NCBI RefSeq assembly: GCF_000379665.1
Contig: NZ_KB903359.1
Location: forward strand, 1,331,340-1,395,339
Length of the DNA stretch: 64,000 nt
Direction of reading: 5' to 3'
From: Butyricimonas synergistica DSM 23225
GTDB lineage: Bacteria; Bacteroidota; Bacteroidia; Bacteroidales; Marinifilaceae
A program made the translations under genes and the position numbers. The notes beneath the pieces were generated by a model. The model ran no database searches, was not told where the DNA came from, and saw only the letters and a list, made by a program, of their open reading frames with translations. This document shows, one piece after another, positions 29,904 to 40,887 of this stretch. Position 1 is the stretch's first letter. Each line of letters opens with the position of its first letter.

Positions 29904-30731
29904 TGCATCTCTCCAATCCCGGATTTCCAATTCAAAAGTATTTTTAATCTTTGTTTTATCAAGAACAGAGTACGCGGGTCGTTTTGCTTTAACCGGATAT
30001 TCATCAGTAGTTACCGGATTTACTTTACAATCTGCCCCGGTAATAGCAACAATCTCTTTTGCAAAATCATACCAAGTACATACCCCTTCATTCGTGAAAT
30101 GGTAGATTCCTTCCCATTCGGGCAAGTCTTCATTCTCCATAATCTTGATAATCGCCTCCGCCAGATCACCTGCATATGTCGGTGTACCCCACTGGTCATT
30201 CACCACGTTTATCTCATCCCGTTCATTTGCCAAACGGGCTATTGTTTTCACGAAATTGTGACCATAAGCGGAATATAACCATGCCGTACGAATAATAATA
30301 TACATACATCCCGATTTTTTTATCGCCTCTTCTCCCTCCAATTTCGTCCGCCCGTACACAGTTTGCGGATTAGTTGCACTCTTCTCTATATAGGGTTGTT
30401 CTGCCGTCCCGTCAAACACGTAATCTGTTGAAATATGCAGAAACAAGCAATCATACTTCATCGCGGCATTTGCCAAATTAGCCACGGCATCCCGGTTCAC
30501 TTTGGCAGCACGTGCTTCATCTTCCTCAGCCTGATCTACCGCAGTATATGCCGCACAGTTAATGATCGTGTCTATTTCATGTGTTTCAATAAATGAGGAC
30601 ACCGCTTTCTCACTCGTGATATCCAACTCCTCCACGTCCGTGTAAAACACGTCATCCAACAACGAAAAACTTCTATTCCTTAATTCAGTTCCCAGTTGCC
30701 CGTTCGCTCCTGTTACTAATATATTAGCCAT
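29877..30731 (-). CDS. rfbD: dTDP-4-dehydrorhamnose reductase
   Basis: 284 residues. Reduces dTDP-4-keto-L-rhamnose to dTDP-L-rhamnose with NAD(P)H, the last step of the pathway. Rossmann motif GANGQLGTEL at 8-17, INCAAYTAVDQAEED (a family mark), STDYVFDG, and the catalytic YGRTKLEGEEA Tyr/Lys pair; RPAYSVLDKTK near the C-terminus is the substrate-binding signature. Last gene of the nucleotide-sugar operon and separated from rfbC by the PglF-like gene, an unusual order. Its final codons form the operon terminator. Confidence 0.97.
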   Translation of the reverse strand: MANILVTGANGQLGTELRNRSFSLLDDVFYTDVEELDITSEKAVSSFIETHEIDTIINCAAYTAVDQAEEDEARAAKVNRDAVANLANAAMKYDCLFLHISTDYVFDGTAEQPYIEKSATNPQTVYGRTKLEGEEAIKKSGCMYIIIRTAWLYSAYGHNFVKTIARLANERDEINVVNDQWGTPTYAGDLAEAIIKIMENEDLPEWEGIYHFTNEGVCTWYDFAKEIVAITGADCKVNPVTTDEYPVKAKRPAYSVLDKTKIKNTFELEIRDWRDALKSCMATF

Positions 30732-30751
30732 AACCCTTCCTATTTTAGATT

Positions 30752-32689
30752 TTATTTTTTATCAAACATCTCGAATTCCGAATTTTTACTAATGAACTCC
30801 GGTACAATATTCTTCATCATCTTCACCATTTCCGGAATATTCACCAAAGCAGCCAATTCATTCAGTTTATTAAGTTCCTTGACAACTTCCGAATAATTAT
30901 ATTCCCGTACTTTAGCCACTCGAATTTTGTTATGTGCTGTTGGTAAAGTATTTTCCTTGTTACTTAGTAATTCCTCGTACAATTTCTCCCCCGGTCTTAA
31001 CCCCGTGTAGATAATAGAAATATCCTTATCCGGATCAAAGCCTGACAACTCAATCATTTTTCTCGCCATATCGGCAATCTTGACCGGACGCCCCATCTCG
31101 AATATATATATTTCTCCACCTTTCCCCATGATTCCCGCTTCCATCACCAATCGGCAAGCCTCGGGAATTGTCATGAAATAACGAATAATATCCGGATGAG
31201 TCACGGTTACAGGTCCCCCGTTACGAATCTGCTCACGAAATCTCGGGATAACCGATCCGTTAGACCCCAACACATTGCCAAATCTTGTCGTGATAAAACG
31301 AGTAACCCCCTCATGCACTCCATCACGAATAGCGACGCTCAGGCTTTGCACGTAAATCTCAGCCAAACGCTTGGAAGCCCCCATCACGTTCGTGGGATTC
31401 ACGGCTTTGTCCGTTGAAACCATAACAAACTGCTCCACACCATAACGAACGGCATGGTCTGCCACGTTCATCGTTCCGTACACGTTGACCCGCACCGCCT
31501 CACAAGGATTCAATTCCATCAAAGGCACGTGTTTATATGCCGCCGCATGAAATACAACCTGAGGATGATAATTCCGGAACACGAAATCCACCCGCTCCCG
31601 TGACCTCACGTCACCGATCACAGGCACAAAATGCACCTTAGGAAATTTATCCGTGAATTCCAATTGGATATTATGCATCGGTGTTTCTGCCGAATCAAAA
31701 AAGACCAACTGCTTTATATTGAAACGTGTCAATTGACGACATAACTCACTTCCGATTGACCCGGCAGCACCTGTTACCATCACAACCTTACCGTCTAATC
31801 CTTCACCGATCTCCTTCATGCTGATTTTAATCTCATCACGACCCAATAATTCCTCCAAACGAATCTCTTTCATTTGAGGACGAGGTAATTGACCGTCATT
31901 TACTTCTTCCACTGACGGCAAAACCAACATTTCCAACCCCAACTTTTGGCAATAACTAACTAATCGTTTTTGTTCTTCCTGCGCTTTTTGATAATTAGGA
32001 AACACAATCCCATCTATTCTCAAACGCTTCACCAAACGAGTAAAAGAATCCTCTCCCATCACGAAATAAACGTATTCTCCCGACAACCGGTAATGCTTGT
32101 ATCGTTTCCCAATAGTCAGATACCCGGTTACCTTATAAGAAGGCAAAAAACTATTGGATACGGCATTACTCAAAGAGGCACTACAATCATCCATTCCATA
32201 AATCAACACCCTCTTTTGTCCCCCGTTTACTCGTACTTTCAAATAATCGTACACGGTTACCAGTAACACGCGGACAGAAACTAATGCCACCGTTGTAGTC
32301 ATCATATCCAGTATTCCACCAAAAATCAAACGCCAACCGGAAATCTCAGGGTATATCTCATGTACCAAAGGATACAATACAATAACCTTCAACAACATGG
32401 CTACTCCCAGACGCCACGTCTCCCGCAAGGTCGTAAAACGCATTACCATACGGTGCGAATGCAATACGGCAAACGACAATGCACTGATTATTGCAGAAAA
32501 AACAGCCAGCCAGCCAACAACAGACCAGATTATAGGTTCTTCTCTCACGAAACGTACGAACCAATAGGCAAAAACCGTCACTCCAGTTGACAACATGACA
32601 TCGCCTCCCATGACAATCCAACGACTAAGATAACGCATATGAACGATCTTTGTCGCTAATCCCTTCGGTCCAAATAAAAAATTCTTCAT
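30752..32689 (-). CDS. Membrane-bound PglF/WbpM-like UDP-GlcNAc 4,6-dehydratase (first copy)
   Basis: 645 residues. Four N-terminal membrane helices (about 24-48, 56-78, 92-112, 120-146), a Rossmann-like CoA-binding-type segment, and a C-terminal SDR domain. The SDR part has VTGAAGSIGSEL (305-316), YKHVPLME, and STDKAVNPTNVMGASKR, where Met replaces the usual catalytic Tyr as known for PglF and WbpM. Expected product UDP-4-keto-6-deoxy-GlcNAc, a precursor of FucNAc, QuiNAc or bacillosamine. It sits between rfbC (11 bp) and rfbD (20 bp). A diverged paralogue is at 60176-62164. The reductase at 46097 could use its product. Confidence 0.93.
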   Translation of the reverse strand: MKNFLFGPKGLATKIVHMRYLSRWIVMGGDVMLSTGVTVFAYWFVRFVREEPIIWSVVGWLAVFSAIISALSFAVLHSHRMVMRFTTLRETWRLGVAMLLKVIVLYPLVHEIYPEISGWRLIFGGILDMMTTTVALVSVRVLLVTVYDYLKVRVNGGQKRVLIYGMDDCSASLSNAVSNSFLPSYKVTGYLTIGKRYKHYRLSGEYVYFVMGEDSFTRLVKRLRIDGIVFPNYQKAQEEQKRLVSYCQKLGLEMLVLPSVEEVNDGQLPRPQMKEIRLEELLGRDEIKISMKEIGEGLDGKVVMVTGAAGSIGSELCRQLTRFNIKQLVFFDSAETPMHNIQLEFTDKFPKVHFVPVIGDVRSRERVDFVFRNYHPQVVFHAAAYKHVPLMELNPCEAVRVNVYGTMNVADHAVRYGVEQFVMVSTDKAVNPTNVMGASKRLAEIYVQSLSVAIRDGVHEGVTRFITTRFGNVLGSNGSVIPRFREQIRNGGPVTVTHPDIIRYFMTIPEACRLVMEAGIMGKGGEIYIFEMGRPVKIADMARKMIELSGFDPDKDISIIYTGLRPGEKLYEELLSNKENTLPTAHNKIRVAKVREYNYSEVVKELNKLNELAALVNIPEMVKMMKNIVPEFISKNSEFEMFDKK

Positions 32690-32700
32690 TCTATCCTCTT

Positions 32701-33246
32701 TTACAACAATACTGCATCCTTAAATCCCGGATGCTTCTTATCCTTTTCGGATAAAATAATATCCTCTGTTGGAATTTTCCAATCAATACCTAATACCGGA
32801 TCATCATAGCGTACAGCCGCTTCATGCCCAGGGGCGTAAAACTCGTCACATTTATATTGAAATATCACTTCATCACTCAGCACCACGAAACCGTGTGCAA
32901 ATCCTTTCGGAATGAAATACATCCGCTTGTTCTCTTCGCTCAACTCCACTGCCACGTGTTTTCCAAGGGTGGGAGAATCTTTTCGCATATCCACAGCCAC
33001 ATCCAAGACTTTACCTTTCACGACCCTTACCAACTTTGCCTGCGTGTAAGGAGGCAATTGATAATGCAATCCTCTCAATACCCCGTATTTGGATTTCGAT
33101 TCATTATCCTGCACGAAATGAACTTCACTCACGTTCTCGTCAAACCATTTTGCGGAATAACTCTCGAAAAAATACCCGCGTTCATCTCCAAACACTTGCG
33201 GTTCAATAATAACCGCCCCCTCTATTTCCGTTTTTATTACCCTCAT
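32701..33246 (-). CDS. rfbC: dTDP-4-dehydrorhamnose 3,5-epimerase
   Basis: 181 residues, a cupin-like RmlC. Converts dTDP-4-keto-6-deoxyglucose to the L-rhamno form. Catalytic His in GVLRGLHYQLPP, KLVRVVKGKVLDVAVD, and the late Tyr/Asp region YKCDEFYAPGHEAAVRYDDP, all at family positions. Length normal. 12 bp after rfbB. Confidence 0.97.
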   Translation of the reverse strand: MRVIKTEIEGAVIIEPQVFGDERGYFFESYSAKWFDENVSEVHFVQDNESKSKYGVLRGLHYQLPPYTQAKLVRVVKGKVLDVAVDMRKDSPTLGKHVAVELSEENKRMYFIPKGFAHGFVVLSDEVIFQYKCDEFYAPGHEAAVRYDDPVLGIDWKIPTEDIILSEKDKKHPGFKDAVLL

Positions 33247-33258
33247 TGTAATTTTCCT

Positions 33259-34311
33259 CTACTGGTTATACATTTCCTTGTAATAATTCATATACTCACC
33301 ACTAGTTACGTTATCCAGCCAATCTTGGTTATCCAGATACCATTTCACAGTTTTTTCAATACCTTCCTCGAACTGCAAAGAGGGTTCCCATCCCAATTCT
33401 TTATGCAGTTTTGTGGAGTCTATGGCATAACGCAAATCATGTCCGGCACGATCAGTCACGTAAGTAATCAGTTTCTCGGAAGAGCCTTCCGGACGTCCCA
33501 AAAGACGATCCGTTACTTTAATCATTACCTTGATCAAATCAATATTCTTCCATTCGTTGAAACCTCCAATATTATACGTATCTCCGACTTTCCCCTTGTG
33601 GAATATCAAATCAATAGCACGAGCATGATCTTCCACGAACAACCAATCCCGCACGTTCTCACCTTTCCCGTACACCGGAAGTGGTTTATTATGACGTATA
33701 TTATTAATAAATAAAGGTATCAATTTCTCCGGGAATTGATAAGTCCCGTAATTGTTCGAACAATTGGAAATCTTCACGGGCATCCCGTATGTGTCATGAA
33801 AAGCCCGCACGAAATGGTCGGAAGATGCTTTCGATGCCGAGTACGGGGAATGGGGATCATATTTCGTCGTCTCCAAGAAGAAACCGCCATCCGATTGCAA
33901 TGAACCGTATACCTCATCTGTCGATACATGATAAAATAATTTGTCGTCAAAGTTCCCGTCCCATGCTAATTTAGCCGCTTGCAGCAAACTCAAAGTCCCC
34001 ATCACATTCGTCTGTGCAAAAGAAAATGGATCTCGGATCGAACGATCCACATGGCTCTCTGCCGCCAAATGTATTACTCCGTCAATCTGGTAATCTGAAA
34101 AAATCTCACGTATCCGCTCGAAATCACAAATATCTGCTTTTACAAATACATAGTTCGGCTTGTTTTCCACATCTTTCAAATTCGCAAGATTTCCCGCGTA
34201 AGTCAACTTATCCAAATTCACGATACGGTATTCCGGATATTTATTCACCATTAGTCTGACCAAATGCGAACCAATAAACCCGGCACCGCCGGTTATTAAA
34301 ATATTCTTCAT
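33259..34311 (-). CDS. rfbB: dTDP-glucose 4,6-dehydratase
   Basis: 350 residues, an extended SDR enzyme using NAD+. GGAGFIGSHLVR at 8-19, HLAAESHVDRSI (family signature), HVSTDEVYGSL with the Thr-Asp-Glu catalytic triad, and YSASKASSDHFV with Tyr/Lys; NCSNNYGTYQFPEKLIPL follows. It supplies dTDP-4-keto-6-deoxyglucose. Placed after rfbA with a 57-bp gap, slightly longer than the other joins in this operon. Confidence 0.97.
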   Translation of the reverse strand: MKNILITGGAGFIGSHLVRLMVNKYPEYRIVNLDKLTYAGNLANLKDVENKPNYVFVKADICDFERIREIFSDYQIDGVIHLAAESHVDRSIRDPFSFAQTNVMGTLSLLQAAKLAWDGNFDDKLFYHVSTDEVYGSLQSDGGFFLETTKYDPHSPYSASKASSDHFVRAFHDTYGMPVKISNCSNNYGTYQFPEKLIPLFINNIRHNKPLPVYGKGENVRDWLFVEDHARAIDLIFHKGKVGDTYNIGGFNEWKNIDLIKVMIKVTDRLLGRPEGSSEKLITYVTDRAGHDLRYAIDSTKLHKELGWEPSLQFEEGIEKTVKWYLDNQDWLDNVTSGEYMNYYKEMYNQ

Positions 34312-34368
34312 TAGCTATAACAATTTATTTTTAATAATACGACACACGCAACCAAAAACTTGTTGAAA

Positions 34369-35241
34369 CTACTGGAGTAGTTTCAACAAATATTGTCCGT
34401 ATTGATTTTTGATCATAGGTTGGGCTAACTCCTTTAACTGCTCTACTTCAATCCATCCTTTGCGATAAGCGATTTCTTCCAGGCAGGCAATTTTCAATCC
34501 TTGGCGTTTCTCGATTACCTCGACAAAAGTAGATGCCTCAGCCAATGAATCGTGAGTACCTGTATCCAACCACGCAAAGCCACGCCCCAATAACTGTACT
34601 TTCAAATCCCCTTTTTCCAAAAAAACCTGGTTCACGGAAGTAATTTCCAACTCTCCGCGGGCAGACGGTTTAATATTCTTTGCCACTTGTATCACCTCAT
34701 TCGGGTAAAAATACAACCCCACCACTGCGTAATTGGACTTCGGCTCTTTCGGCTTTTCCACGATACTCAACACATTCCCGTCTTTATCAAACTCGGCAAC
34801 CCCGTACCGCTCCGGGTCATTCACCCAGTAACCGAATACGGTAGCTTTATTTTCAACTTCCGCGTGTTTCACGGCATCCAACAACATTCCCGTGAAATGT
34901 TGCCCGTAAAAAATATTATCCCCTAACACCAAACACACCGAATCATTCCCGACGAATTCCTCGCCGATGATAAATGCTTGTGCTAACCCATCCGGGCTGG
35001 GTTGTTCGGCATAAGTAAAATGCACCCCATAATCGGAGCCATCACCTAATAAACGCTTAAATCCCGATAAATCCTGGGGTGTAGAAATAATTAAAATATC
35101 CCTGATTCCTGCCAGCATTAACACTGAAATAGGATAATACACCATTGGCTTGTCATATATCGGCAATAATTGCTTCGATACGCCTTTGGTAATTGGATAT
35201 AACCTGGTCCCGGATCCACCGGCTAATACAATTCCTTTCAT
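34369..35241 (-). CDS. rfbA: Glucose-1-phosphate thymidylyltransferase
   Basis: 290 residues. Makes dTDP-glucose from dTTP and glucose-1-phosphate. N-terminal [19 protein letters not shown] with [20 protein letters not shown] with the metal-binding Asp, [16 protein letters not shown], and [10 protein letters not shown] are the RmlA signatures. Upstream gap to the dehydrogenase gene is 34 bp and contains TAACTTCG (minus strand, 35266-35259), one mismatch from a -7 element, so a weak internal promoter is possible. Confidence 0.97.
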   Translation of the reverse strand: MKGIVLAGGSGTRLYPITKGVSKQLLPIYDKPMVYYPISVLMLAGIRDILIISTPQDLSGFKRLLGDGSDYGVHFTYAEQPSPDGLAQAFIIGEEFVGNDSVCLVLGDNIFYGQHFTGMLLDAVKHAEVENKATVFGYWVNDPERYGVAEFDKDGNVLSIVEKPKEPKSNYAVVGLYFYPNEVIQVAKNIKPSARGELEITSVNQVFLEKGDLKVQLLGRGFAWLDTGTHDSLAEASTFVEVIEKRQGLKIACLEEIAYRKGWIEVEQLKELAQPMIKNQYGQYLLKLLQ

Positions 35242-35275
35242 ATCTTCTATTTATGACGCGAAGTTATCATTTTAT

Positions 35276-36565
35276 TTATAGGCTCCAGTATTTCAATTGA
35301 TGAATTTTTCCCCTATAAATACCTTTTACATCTCCAAGCACCGCATGCTCGTATGTCAGTCCCTGAAAATACATCTCGTCCAAGTCGAGATACTCCATGT
35401 GGGAAACGGCTACAATAACCGCATCATAATTAGCTCTCGGTTGCTCGATTAACGGGAATCCATATTCCCGAATCACCTCTTCCGGATCCGCATGCGGGTC
35501 AGTAACATCCACGTCTACCCCGAAATCTTTCAACTCGTTCACAATATCTACCACCTTCGAATTCCGGATATCCGACACATTTTCCTTAAACGTGATTCCC
35601 ATTACCAGCACCCTTGCGCCCAAAATATTCTTACCCATGGCAATCATTCGTTTCACAATTTTCTTGGCGATATACCCGCCCATAGAATCGTTCACGAACC
35701 GCCCGGCATTAATCATCTGCGGATGATACTTCAATTCTTTCGCTTTATGTACCAAATAATACGGATCGACACCAATACAATGCCCCCCAACCAAACCGGG
35801 ATAGAACTTCAAAAAATTCCATTTTGTTCCCGCAGCTTCCAACACATCATACGTGTTGATACCAATACGGCTGCAAATAATGGACAATTCGTTCATTAAA
35901 GCTATATTCACGTCCCGTTGCGTATTCTCGATAATCTTTCCCGCCTCTGCCACTTTGATGTTGGGGGCACGATGTACACCCGGCTTCACCACCAACTCGT
36001 ATACCTTTGCCACCGTTTCCAATGTTTCGGCATCACAGCCAGAAACAATCTTCACCGTGTTTGCCAACGTGTGTACCTTATCCCCGGGATTAATTCGCTC
36101 CGGAGAATATCCTATCTTGAAATCCACACCCGCCCGTAACCCGGAAACCTCTTCCAACACGGGTACACAATCCTCCTCCGTACATCCGGGATACACGGTA
36201 GATTCATATACCACGTAATCTCCTTTTTTCAAAGCTTTTCCCACGGTACGGGAAGCCGCCAATAAAGGAGTCAGATCCGGTTGATTAAAACGATCTATCG
36301 GTGTCGGAACCGCCACGATAAAAAACGAAGCCTCCCTCAACACATCCACCGAAGCCGTGAACTCGATATCGCTACCTTCAAAAGCTTCCACTTCCAATTC
36401 TCCGCTAGGGTCTATATGATTCCGCATCTTCGCCAAACGCTCCTCACTTATATCAAAACCTATCACGGAAATTTTTTTCGCAAATTCCAAAGCAATCGGC
36501 AACCCCACGTATCCCAAACCGATCAGTGCCAACTTCGCCTCTTTGTTTATCAATTTATTGTACAT
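35276..36565 (-). CDS. UDP-N-acetylhexosamine 6-dehydrogenase (TviB/WbpO/WbpA type)
   Basis: 429 residues. NAD+-dependent two-step oxidation of a UDP-HexNAc to the uronic acid. N-terminal Rossmann ALIGLGYVGLPIALEFA (13-29); VPTPID; ESTVYPGCTEEDCVPVLE, the form seen in UDP-N-acetylhexosamine rather than UDP-glucose dehydrogenases; catalytic Cys263 in GGHCIGVDPYYL; C-terminal UDP-binding domain with VSDIRNSKV. Substrate may be UDP-GlcNAc or UDP-GalNAc; sequence alone does not settle it. The WlbA-like oxidoreductase two genes upstream would use UDP-GlcNAcA, which favours UDP-GlcNAc. Confidence 0.93.
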   Translation of the reverse strand: MYNKLINKEAKLALIGLGYVGLPIALEFAKKISVIGFDISEERLAKMRNHIDPSGELEVEAFEGSDIEFTASVDVLREASFFIVAVPTPIDRFNQPDLTPLLAASRTVGKALKKGDYVVYESTVYPGCTEEDCVPVLEEVSGLRAGVDFKIGYSPERINPGDKVHTLANTVKIVSGCDAETLETVAKVYELVVKPGVHRAPNIKVAEAGKIIENTQRDVNIALMNELSIICSRIGINTYDVLEAAGTKWNFLKFYPGLVGGHCIGVDPYYLVHKAKELKYHPQMINAGRFVNDSMGGYIAKKIVKRMIAMGKNILGARVLVMGITFKENVSDIRNSKVVDIVNELKDFGVDVDVTDPHADPEEVIREYGFPLIEQPRANYDAVIVAVSHMEYLDLDEMYFQGLTYEHAVLGDVKGIYRGKIHQLKYWSL

Positions 36566-36599
36566 AAATACGCATCTAAAATCATCAATTCAAAATCCG

Positions 36600-36995
36600 T
36601 CAATCTAACCGATCTTTTGGCTCGATTGGCATATAAGGTCCGTCTTTCACTTCAAAAATCACGGTATCTTTCTCCACAACTTCCAACGTGTGCCATTGCC
36701 CGGCTGGAATATGAATACCGTAATTTCCTTCCGACGGGTCGAGTTCTACCTCCTCTGTTACCCGCTTGTCGTCATCATAGAAAAACACTCGGATTCTACC
36801 CCTCAACACGATATAGGTTTCGGCTGTCATACAATGCCTATGCACGGGCAATTCAGTTCCCGGCTCCAAAGCATTAAGCAAGCGTTGCGCCTTCGCATCC
36901 AGTGAATCATGAAAATTGTAATTCATGCGTAAACGCTCACTCTCCCTCGCCTGCCGGGACACTTCATCCAATAATTCATTATCTATTACTTTCAT
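36600..36995 (-). CDS. WbuC-family cupin
   Basis: About 131 residues from the ATG at 36995, which matches the family start MKxID; another ATG lies at 37001. Single cupin barrel: PVHRHCMTAETYIVLRG gives the His/His/Glu metal set, and IHIPAGQWHTLEV gives the last His. WbuC proteins are found in O-antigen and capsule operons; their reaction is not established, with sugar-nucleotide isomerisation proposed. The upstream gap (36996-37041) contains the AATCACTAAAT repeat. Confidence 0.88.
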   Translation of the reverse strand: MKVIDNELLDEVSRQARESERLRMNYNFHDSLDAKAQRLLNALEPGTELPVHRHCMTAETYIVLRGRIRVFFYDDDKRVTEEVELDPSEGNYGIHIPAGQWHTLEVVEKDTVIFEVKDGPYMPIEPKDRLD

Positions 36996-37005
36996 CGTCA
37001 TTTTT

Positions 37006-37041
37006 AATCACTAAATCGTCAATCTCTAAATCACTAAATTA
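37006..37041. repeat. Tandem 11-bp AT-rich repeat between wlbA-like and wbuC-like genes
   Basis: AATCACTAAAT at 37006-37016 and 37029-37039, with the variant AATCTCTAAAT at 37021-37031 overlapping the last. It occupies almost the whole gene gap, like the other AT-rich spacers of this window. Confidence 0.55.
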
Positions 37042-38016
<975 letters not shown>

Positions 38017-38062
38017 CTACTTTTATATTTATGCTATCCGCCTCATATTAAATTAGGACTTT

Positions 38063-38093
38063 CAAAGTTATAACTTTAATAAGTTTCTTCAAA
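38063..38093 (-). promoter_or_regulatory. Promoter of the nucleotide-sugar (rfb) operon
   Basis: On the minus strand TTTG (38093-38090), exactly 19 bp, then TAACTTTG (38070-38063): both elements match the Bacteroidota consensus fully. The start would be near 38056, 43 bp before the first ATG. Confidence 0.72.
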
Positions 38094-38174
38094 CTAAACC
38101 AAAGAATTTGAAATAAAATAATCTCTTTTTACCCAAAGACCTCTCCAATCACAAGAATCCCGGATCATAATCAC

Positions 38175-38201
38175 AAAAAAATCCATGCCTTATGGCATGG
38201 A
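38175..38201 (-). terminator. Intrinsic terminator of the S9 peptidase gene
   Basis: TCCATGCC and GGCATGGA form a perfect 8-bp stem with a 4-base loop, followed on the minus transcript by seven T. It begins 29 bp after the peptidase stop. Confidence 0.9.
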
Positions 38202-38230
38202 CACCAACGATATTGTCATAAATGTATTCA

Positions 38231-40882
38231 TTAAAAATCATATTTTTGATCGTACCCCCGTTCGTGAATATTAATTCCTTCTTTCATCCACCGGGGCATT
38301 GGTTCTTCCTTGAGATAATGGTTAAAGAATTGTTCCAACCGTATCGTCCAATCCTTCTGTGCCGGACGAGCACCCAAAAAATGCCCTTCCCCGACATAAT
38401 TCAACATCCATGCCGGACGTTGCAAACGCCGCAAGGCAAGAAAAAGATTCCTGCCATCATAATAAGACACCGCTCCGTCCTTATCGCAATGAAAAATTAA
38501 TGCTGGGGTATGTATCCGGTCGGCAAACAACAATGGAGAATTTTCAATATATCCATCCAAATTCTCCCAAAGAGTCGTCCCCATGCGACACTGCCAATCC
38601 TCATACATCAACATACAGGGGATTCCGCTCTCCTCTCGAATTCCTGTATAAACAGACGTCAAATTAATCAAAGCAGCCCCGATATTCACGCAAGTAAACA
38701 TATTTGTTCTCGTCACTAGGTACGCAGCCTGGAATCCCGACCAACTATGCCCCTGCAACCCAACTCGTTTCGGATCGATAATTCCTCTATCAATCAGAGC
38801 TTTCGTCCCGCTCACCACGGCATCATAAGAACTCTTACCCGGGTTACCGATTTCAAAATAAACATCCGGCTGAAACACGATATACCCCTTGCTGACATAT
38901 GTTGGGATATCAATCATCGCGTGACTCAAGCCGGGCACGGGATGAATGTGCATCTCGGGTGTATGGGTTTCATAAAAAGTTACGATAGTCGGGTAACTCT
39001 TATTTTTATCGTAATCATCCGGCAAATAAAGCAACCCTTGATTGGTTTTCCCGGCATAATTCGTCCATTCTACCTGCTGCATGGTCCCCCACTTGTAATC
39101 TGCACGTTGCGGATTCACGTTTGTGATCTTCCGCATCTTCCGGAACGAGGCATCAGCAATCCATAAATCTCGATCCTCTTGGTAATTCTGCCTCGTGCAT
39201 AATAATGTTTTCCCATCCGTGGATTGTTGAGAGATCGTCAGCATAAAAGCCCCCTCAATCTGCGGGGTCAATTTTCCGGACGGAGATAACGTCCAAACAC
39301 CTGTATTTTTTGTTGTCCAGTCCGTCGACATAACACGACACTCCCCCTTCACATCAACACGTACAATATCCCAATCGATATTGAACAGCCGAAATATCGT
39401 ATTACGCTTACGCCCTTCTTCCTTTGTCCAGCAATACGTATCCGTGGCACCCGACAAATCCACCACCCAAATATCAAAACGATCATAAACGATCAATTGT
39501 TTACCATCCGTACTCCATCCCGCAATACCGTAAGAAGGTGCTGGATTCGGACGATCGTATAATTCATCATACAAAGGATATGGAATCTCATCCGCAAGTA
39601 CCTTACGGGTAAAAGTTCCCGGTTCCAATATCACCCACGAACGTTTGTTATTATCATAGTAAAGTAAATAATCCCCGTTCGGACTCCAATACACCCGCCG
39701 AGTCAAAGCCTCCGCCACCAAACGATGTTCCGCGGTGGCCAAATTTACAAGATAAAGATCAAAACGAGCGTCATGCAACCAGTCCCGCTTATCCAAATAA
39801 GGCGTTTCATCCTTCTCGTAAGCATAAGTAGGTTGATCCGTTTCTGCCATATATAACTCCGGGTGTCCCGCTTCACAAAGTTGGAAACATTTGCCATTCG
39901 TTGCGTCTGACATAAATTTCTCGGGAGTCAACTTTTGGGGACGGTACCCACTGATCGCTTGTTGCGAAGGAATTACGGGATCATTCCAACTCCAAAGTTC
40001 AAGAGTAAAACTCTCATCTTTCTTGCCCTTGGGCTTTGCAGCTTGCGCTTTCTTTCGCTTCTCGAACATAACACGTTTCGAAGTTCCCAATTGACGCACT
40101 GACCGCGTATCGATATTCATCTCTCCGATCTTATCGTTATTGAGCAATTCTTCAACAAGCTTCGTCTTCAACGAAAACGTGTAATATCCCTTCTCTCCTT
40201 CTTTCCCATCAAAAGAAAATCCCCCATCTAGTCCCCACTCGTTAAAGTAAAAATGATCCAACCGTTTCGTGTTATCCCGATAAATACACTCGTACTTACC
40301 CGCCTTATTCCGAGAGCCGAAATAAATCACATGACTATCGGCTTCTCGTTTTAAATAAACAATTTTCCAATCCTTATCATACAAATAATAAGTCCCCACA
40401 CCCGTCAGCATCAAACTATCCTTCGCTTCAAGACCTTTCACGACCAACGTATCGTTCGTTTGGTAAGCAACAAGAGGAATTTCCGGATTAAGTTCCATAC
40501 CTTCCCGTAATGGAATCTCTTTACTATTCCGCAAACAACGAGCCACACGAATCACATCGTCACCCGTCGACTTATCGTAAGCAATCCACTCCCCGCCAGC
40601 AAAAAACTCGGGAGTATCCGAACACTCCAAAGTACTCGTTCTCCCGGTTTTCACTTCATAGAAATAATAAATATTCCGAGTAACCTCGTTTGCCGCATCA
40701 TTATCGAAATACATATACCTGTACAAAACCCACTTTCCGTCGGGAGACAATTTATAACTATCCACCCGCCGCCACTTCTGATAAGCTTCCTCATCTAACT
40801 CCTTCCTCTGGGAATAACAGGAAAAAGAAACTAAAAACACATGAATAAAACTTAGAATAACGATATATGATAAACGGCACAT
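38231..40882 (-). CDS. Exported S9-family (prolyl oligopeptidase-like) serine peptidase
   Basis: 883 residues. Signal peptide (FIHVFLVSFSCYSQ; a Cys at 22 could instead give a lipoprotein). A long WD/propeller-like part (about 40-600) is followed by an alpha/beta-hydrolase domain with nucleophile Ser713 in GLQGHSWSG, Asp800/Asp802 in FHCDKDGAV and His834 in GEGHFLG. The S9 family cleaves short peptides in the periplasm after Pro or other residues. It is 5 bp after the lipocalin-like gene, so they share a transcript. This pair interrupts the polysaccharide genes and its link to them is not evident. Confidence 0.92.
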   Translation of the reverse strand: MCRLSYIVILSFIHVFLVSFSCYSQRKELDEEAYQKWRRVDSYKLSPDGKWVLYRYMYFDNDAANEVTRNIYYFYEVKTGRTSTLECSDTPEFFAGGEWIAYDKSTGDDVIRVARCLRNSKEIPLREGMELNPEIPLVAYQTNDTLVVKGLEAKDSLMLTGVGTYYLYDKDWKIVYLKREADSHVIYFGSRNKAGKYECIYRDNTKRLDHFYFNEWGLDGGFSFDGKEGEKGYYTFSLKTKLVEELLNNDKIGEMNIDTRSVRQLGTSKRVMFEKRKKAQAAKPKGKKDESFTLELWSWNDPVIPSQQAISGYRPQKLTPEKFMSDATNGKCFQLCEAGHPELYMAETDQPTYAYEKDETPYLDKRDWLHDARFDLYLVNLATAEHRLVAEALTRRVYWSPNGDYLLYYDNNKRSWVILEPGTFTRKVLADEIPYPLYDELYDRPNPAPSYGIAGWSTDGKQLIVYDRFDIWVVDLSGATDTYCWTKEEGRKRNTIFRLFNIDWDIVRVDVKGECRVMSTDWTTKNTGVWTLSPSGKLTPQIEGAFMLTISQQSTDGKTLLCTRQNYQEDRDLWIADASFRKMRKITNVNPQRADYKWGTMQQVEWTNYAGKTNQGLLYLPDDYDKNKSYPTIVTFYETHTPEMHIHPVPGLSHAMIDIPTYVSKGYIVFQPDVYFEIGNPGKSSYDAVVSGTKALIDRGIIDPKRVGLQGHSWSGFQAAYLVTRTNMFTCVNIGAALINLTSVYTGIREESGIPCMLMYEDWQCRMGTTLWENLDGYIENSPLLFADRIHTPALIFHCDKDGAVSYYDGRNLFLALRRLQRPAWMLNYVGEGHFLGARPAQKDWTIRLEQFFNHYLKEEPMPRWMKEGINIHERGYDQKYDF

Positions 40883-40887
40883 AATTC

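Noticed and set aside
32824-33714. Open frame of 296 codons on plus, antisense to rfbC and rfbB
   Set aside because: Spans the junction of two well-supported genes on the other strand and has no recognisable protein features.
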